Shown: piece by piece, positions 62,324-64,000 of the stretch
Layout: each line of letters opens with the position of its first letter
Position numbering within the stretch: position 1 is the first letter of the stretch
DNA from: UBA1563 sp037440065
GTDB lineage: Bacteria; Bacteroidota; Ignavibacteria; Ignavibacteriales; Ignavibacteriaceae
Reading direction: 5' to 3'
DNA: 64,000 nt
Assembly (NCBI GenBank): GCA_037440065.1
Contig: JBBIUV010000017.1
Location: 434,001 to 498,000, forward strand
The notes under the pieces: model-generated
Databases searched by the model: none
What the model saw: only the letters and a program-made list of their open reading frames with translations
Told to the model about the DNA's origin: nothing
Made by a program: the position numbers and the translations under genes

Positions 62324-63646
62324 ATGATCACTGATATTTTAATAACGTGCATCCTTGTATTGATGAACGGATTTTTTGTAGCTGCGGAGTTCGCAATTGT
62401 AAAAGTTCGCGCGTCACAGCTTGAACTTAAAGTCCAAAAGGGAAACCGTTTTGCAATTCTTGGAAAGAAAATTGTAAATCATCTTGATGCATATCTGGCA
62501 GCAACGCAGCTTGGAATCACTCTAGCAAGTTTAGGATTAGGCTGGATCGGCGAGCCGGTTGTATCTAAAATAATTTTAGCTATTATGAATTTAAGCGGTA
62601 TCCAGATGAATCCGGAGACGGCTCATGTAGTAGCGCTTCCCGTTGCATTTATAACCATCACGACTTTACATATTGTCTTTGGAGAATTAGCCCCTAAAAC
62701 AATCGCGATTCAACGCTCGGAAGCCACAGCTTTAGCGGTTGTTTATCCTTTGCACTTTTTTCACCAAATGTTTAAACCGTTTATCTGGCTGCTTAACGGG
62801 ATTGCAAATTTTTTGATACGAAGCATCGGGTTTACCCAAATTCATGGCTCGGAATTTCATAGTAGTGAAGAAATAAAATATTTGGTTCAGCAGGGAAAAG
62901 AAAGTGGGATAATTGAAACCGAAGATTACGCGATCATAAAAAACGCCTTTGATTTTTCTGAACGCGCTGCTAAGCAGATCATGATTCCGCGCCACCGCGT
63001 TTTGGCGTTTGATGTGGAAGAGTTTAACGAAAGTGTGTTGGAAAAAATTCTTGAAGAAAATTATTCGAGAATTCCTTTTTATGAGGAGAGTTTAGATAAC
63101 ATCGTTGGCGTGGTTTATCTTAAAGACCTTCTTTTAAACTTGAGAAGAAATACTCCGATCAAAATCCGCGAATTAATGCGTCCGATAATTTTCATTCCGG
63201 AATCAAAACGTATCGGGCAATTACTAAGAGAATTTCAAAAAAGTCATCAGCAGATAGCCGTTGTAATTAGCGAGTACGGCGGAACTGAAGGAATTATCAC
63301 CATGGAAGATATTCTCGAAGAACTTGTCGGTGAAATTCAAGATGAACATGATTCCGAAAAAGGAATGATCGAAAAGATCGATGAAAAAAATTTTTCTGTC
63401 TTCACCTCAATTTCAATAGTTGATGTCAATCATCATCTTCCTCATCCGATTGAAGAAGACACACAATACGAAACTCTTTCTGGTTACCTCTTCGATAAAT
63501 TCGGAAGAATCCCGAATGTTAATGAAAAAGTTGAATCAGATAATTACGAGTTCACGATTTTAAAGAAAAGAAAAAATGCCATAATCCAGGTGCTGATTCA
63601 CGACCTTCTAAAAGAACCGGAAAATGAAGAGGAAGATGAAAATTGA
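62324..63646 (+). CDS. CNNM/CorC-type membrane protein (hemolysin family)
   Basis: A 440-residue protein: an N-terminal CNNM (DUF21) transmembrane domain (about 1-195, MNGFFVAAEFAIVKVRASQLE and HIVFGELAPKTIAIQR), a CBS pair (about 210-335, IMIPRHRVLAFDV and EYGGTEGIITMEDILEELVGEIQDE) and a C-terminal CorC_HlyC domain (about 350-430). The family includes YtfL, YhdP and MpfA, linked to Mg2+ or other cation export. A hairpin CACCCC/GGGGTG lies at 62279-62300 just before the start. Confidence 0.93.
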   Translation: MITDILITCILVLMNGFFVAAEFAIVKVRASQLELKVQKGNRFAILGKKIVNHLDAYLAATQLGITLASLGLGWIGEPVVSKIILAIMNLSGIQMNPETAHVVALPVAFITITTLHIVFGELAPKTIAIQRSEATALAVVYPLHFFHQMFKPFIWLLNGIANFLIRSIGFTQIHGSEFHSSEEIKYLVQQGKESGIIETEDYAIIKNAFDFSERAAKQIMIPRHRVLAFDVEEFNESVLEKILEENYSRIPFYEESLDNIVGVVYLKDLLLNLRRNTPIKIRELMRPIIFIPESKRIGQLLREFQKSHQQIAVVISEYGGTEGIITMEDILEELVGEIQDEHDSEKGMIEKIDEKNFSVFTSISIVDVNHHLPHPIEEDTQYETLSGYLFDKFGRIPNVNEKVESDNYEFTILKKRKNAIIQVLIHDLLKEPENEEEDEN

Positions 63647-63819
63647 TGGAGAATATAGTTCCCTTTTTCTCTTGGGGAATAGAAAAAATACCTTTAATTT
63701 TCTTATGCAGTTAGCAAAGTAGAACGGGAAAACAATCTCATTTCGTTAGCAGCAAAATTAGGTCTAAGTTTAAGTAATAAATTTTACAGTGATAAATAAT
63801 TTAGGAAATTAGATTTCGT

Positions 63820-64000
63820 ATGGGCACAATTATAGTTTCGTTGTTTTTGACCGGGATAGTGATCCTCTATTTTTATAATAATCCTTTAAAACACGGACGC
63901 TGGTTTATGATCCGCAGATTTATAAATTGGTTTCCTCTGGGAATGACTTACGCCTTTTTGTATATGGGACGTTACAACTTGAACGTTTCTAAAAATGCTC
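63820..64000 (+). CDS. MFS transporter, N-terminal part (cut by window edge)
   Basis: An ATG at 63820 opens a frame that runs off the window after 60 codons. It encodes one membrane helix (IIVSLFLTGIVILYF), a basic loop, and the start of an MFS core FINWFPLGMTYAFLYMGRYNLNV. The last segment is typical of the organophosphate:phosphate antiporter branch (GlpT/UhpT-like). An extra N-terminal helix before the usual TM1 is notable. The substrate is open. Confidence 0.75.
   Translation, partial: MGTIIVSLFLTGIVILYFYNNPLKHGRWFMIRRFINWFPLGMTYAFLYMGRYNLNVSKNA

Noticed and set aside
1..64000. CRISPR arrays, insertion sequences, phage genes, attachment sites, toxin-antitoxin pairs or a defence island
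   Set aside because: Looked for throughout. No regularly spaced repeats, transposase/integrase motifs or terminal inverted repeats were seen, and gene content is core metabolism, signalling and transport.

Overview
The window looks like ordinary chromosome from a low-GC member of the Bacteroidota/Chlorobi lineage, most likely Ignavibacteria (Ignavibacterium/Melioribacter-like). The clues are a 1373-residue secreted protein with the SQNYPNPFNPST-type C-terminal sorting domain used by type IX secretion, a 31-residue COX24-type ribosomal small protein, candidate promoters of the TTG/TAnnTTTG type, and a trimeric NAD-linked [FeFe] hydrogenase. I see no transposase, integrase, phage gene, CRISPR array or rRNA. 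The only RNA genes are one tRNA-Thr(CGT) and a candidate small RNA.

Layout. 0-7.8 kb: a PLP-dependent class V enzyme, then a peptidoglycan-recycling operon (sugar kinase, AmpG-like permease, NagZ-type glycosidase fused to a beta-lactamase-like domain) and a YciI protein. 7.8-18.2 kb: the giant T9SS beta-propeller protein, a lipoprotein, a cluster of HU, zinc-ribbon/TPR protein, COX24 protein and tRNA-Thr, a single-TM protein behind a sigma-54-like promoter, a cupin, an IMPDH/GMP-reductase family enzyme and oligoendopeptidase F. 18.3-31.5 kb: secDF; a partner-switching module (two SpoIIE phosphatases, one RsbW-like kinase, one STAS protein); an ECF sigma factor with a large anti-sigma-like partner; a second STAS protein; purA and a histidine kinase. 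31.6-37.6 kb: a candidate small RNA, another histidine kinase and a four-gene response regulator/[FeFe] hydrogenase operon. 37.6-41.5 kb: aroB, aroK and a PpiD-like chaperone. 41.6-54.5 kb: a phosphate region. 54.5-64 kb: a ClC channel, an amino-acid permease, a DUF389 protein, a methyltransferase cluster, a CNNM/CorC-type protein and the start of an MFS transporter.

The clearest system-level story is phosphate. The region holds phoU-pstB-pstA-pstC-pstS, an OprP-type porin, an ornithine/glycine-lipid type acyltransferase fusion with a small membrane protein, a second porin-like protein and a PiT transporter with its DUF47 partner. Three sites carrying TTAACA-like motifs at exact 11-bp spacing lie upstream of pstS, the OprP porin and the acyltransferase operon. 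They look like a Pho box, and they would place phosphorus-free membrane-lipid synthesis under the same control as phosphate uptake. A long palindrome in the first codons of pstC could set the PstS:PstC ratio.

Other points that stand out are the small RNA candidate, which exposes an anti-Shine-Dalgarno-like CCTCCTT between two hairpins behind a sigma-54-like promoter, and the hydrogenase L1 motif TSCSPGW in place of the textbook TSCCPxW. Two genes too short for routine calling (31 and 36 residues) were also found. All assignments come from reading motifs by eye; no database search was run.
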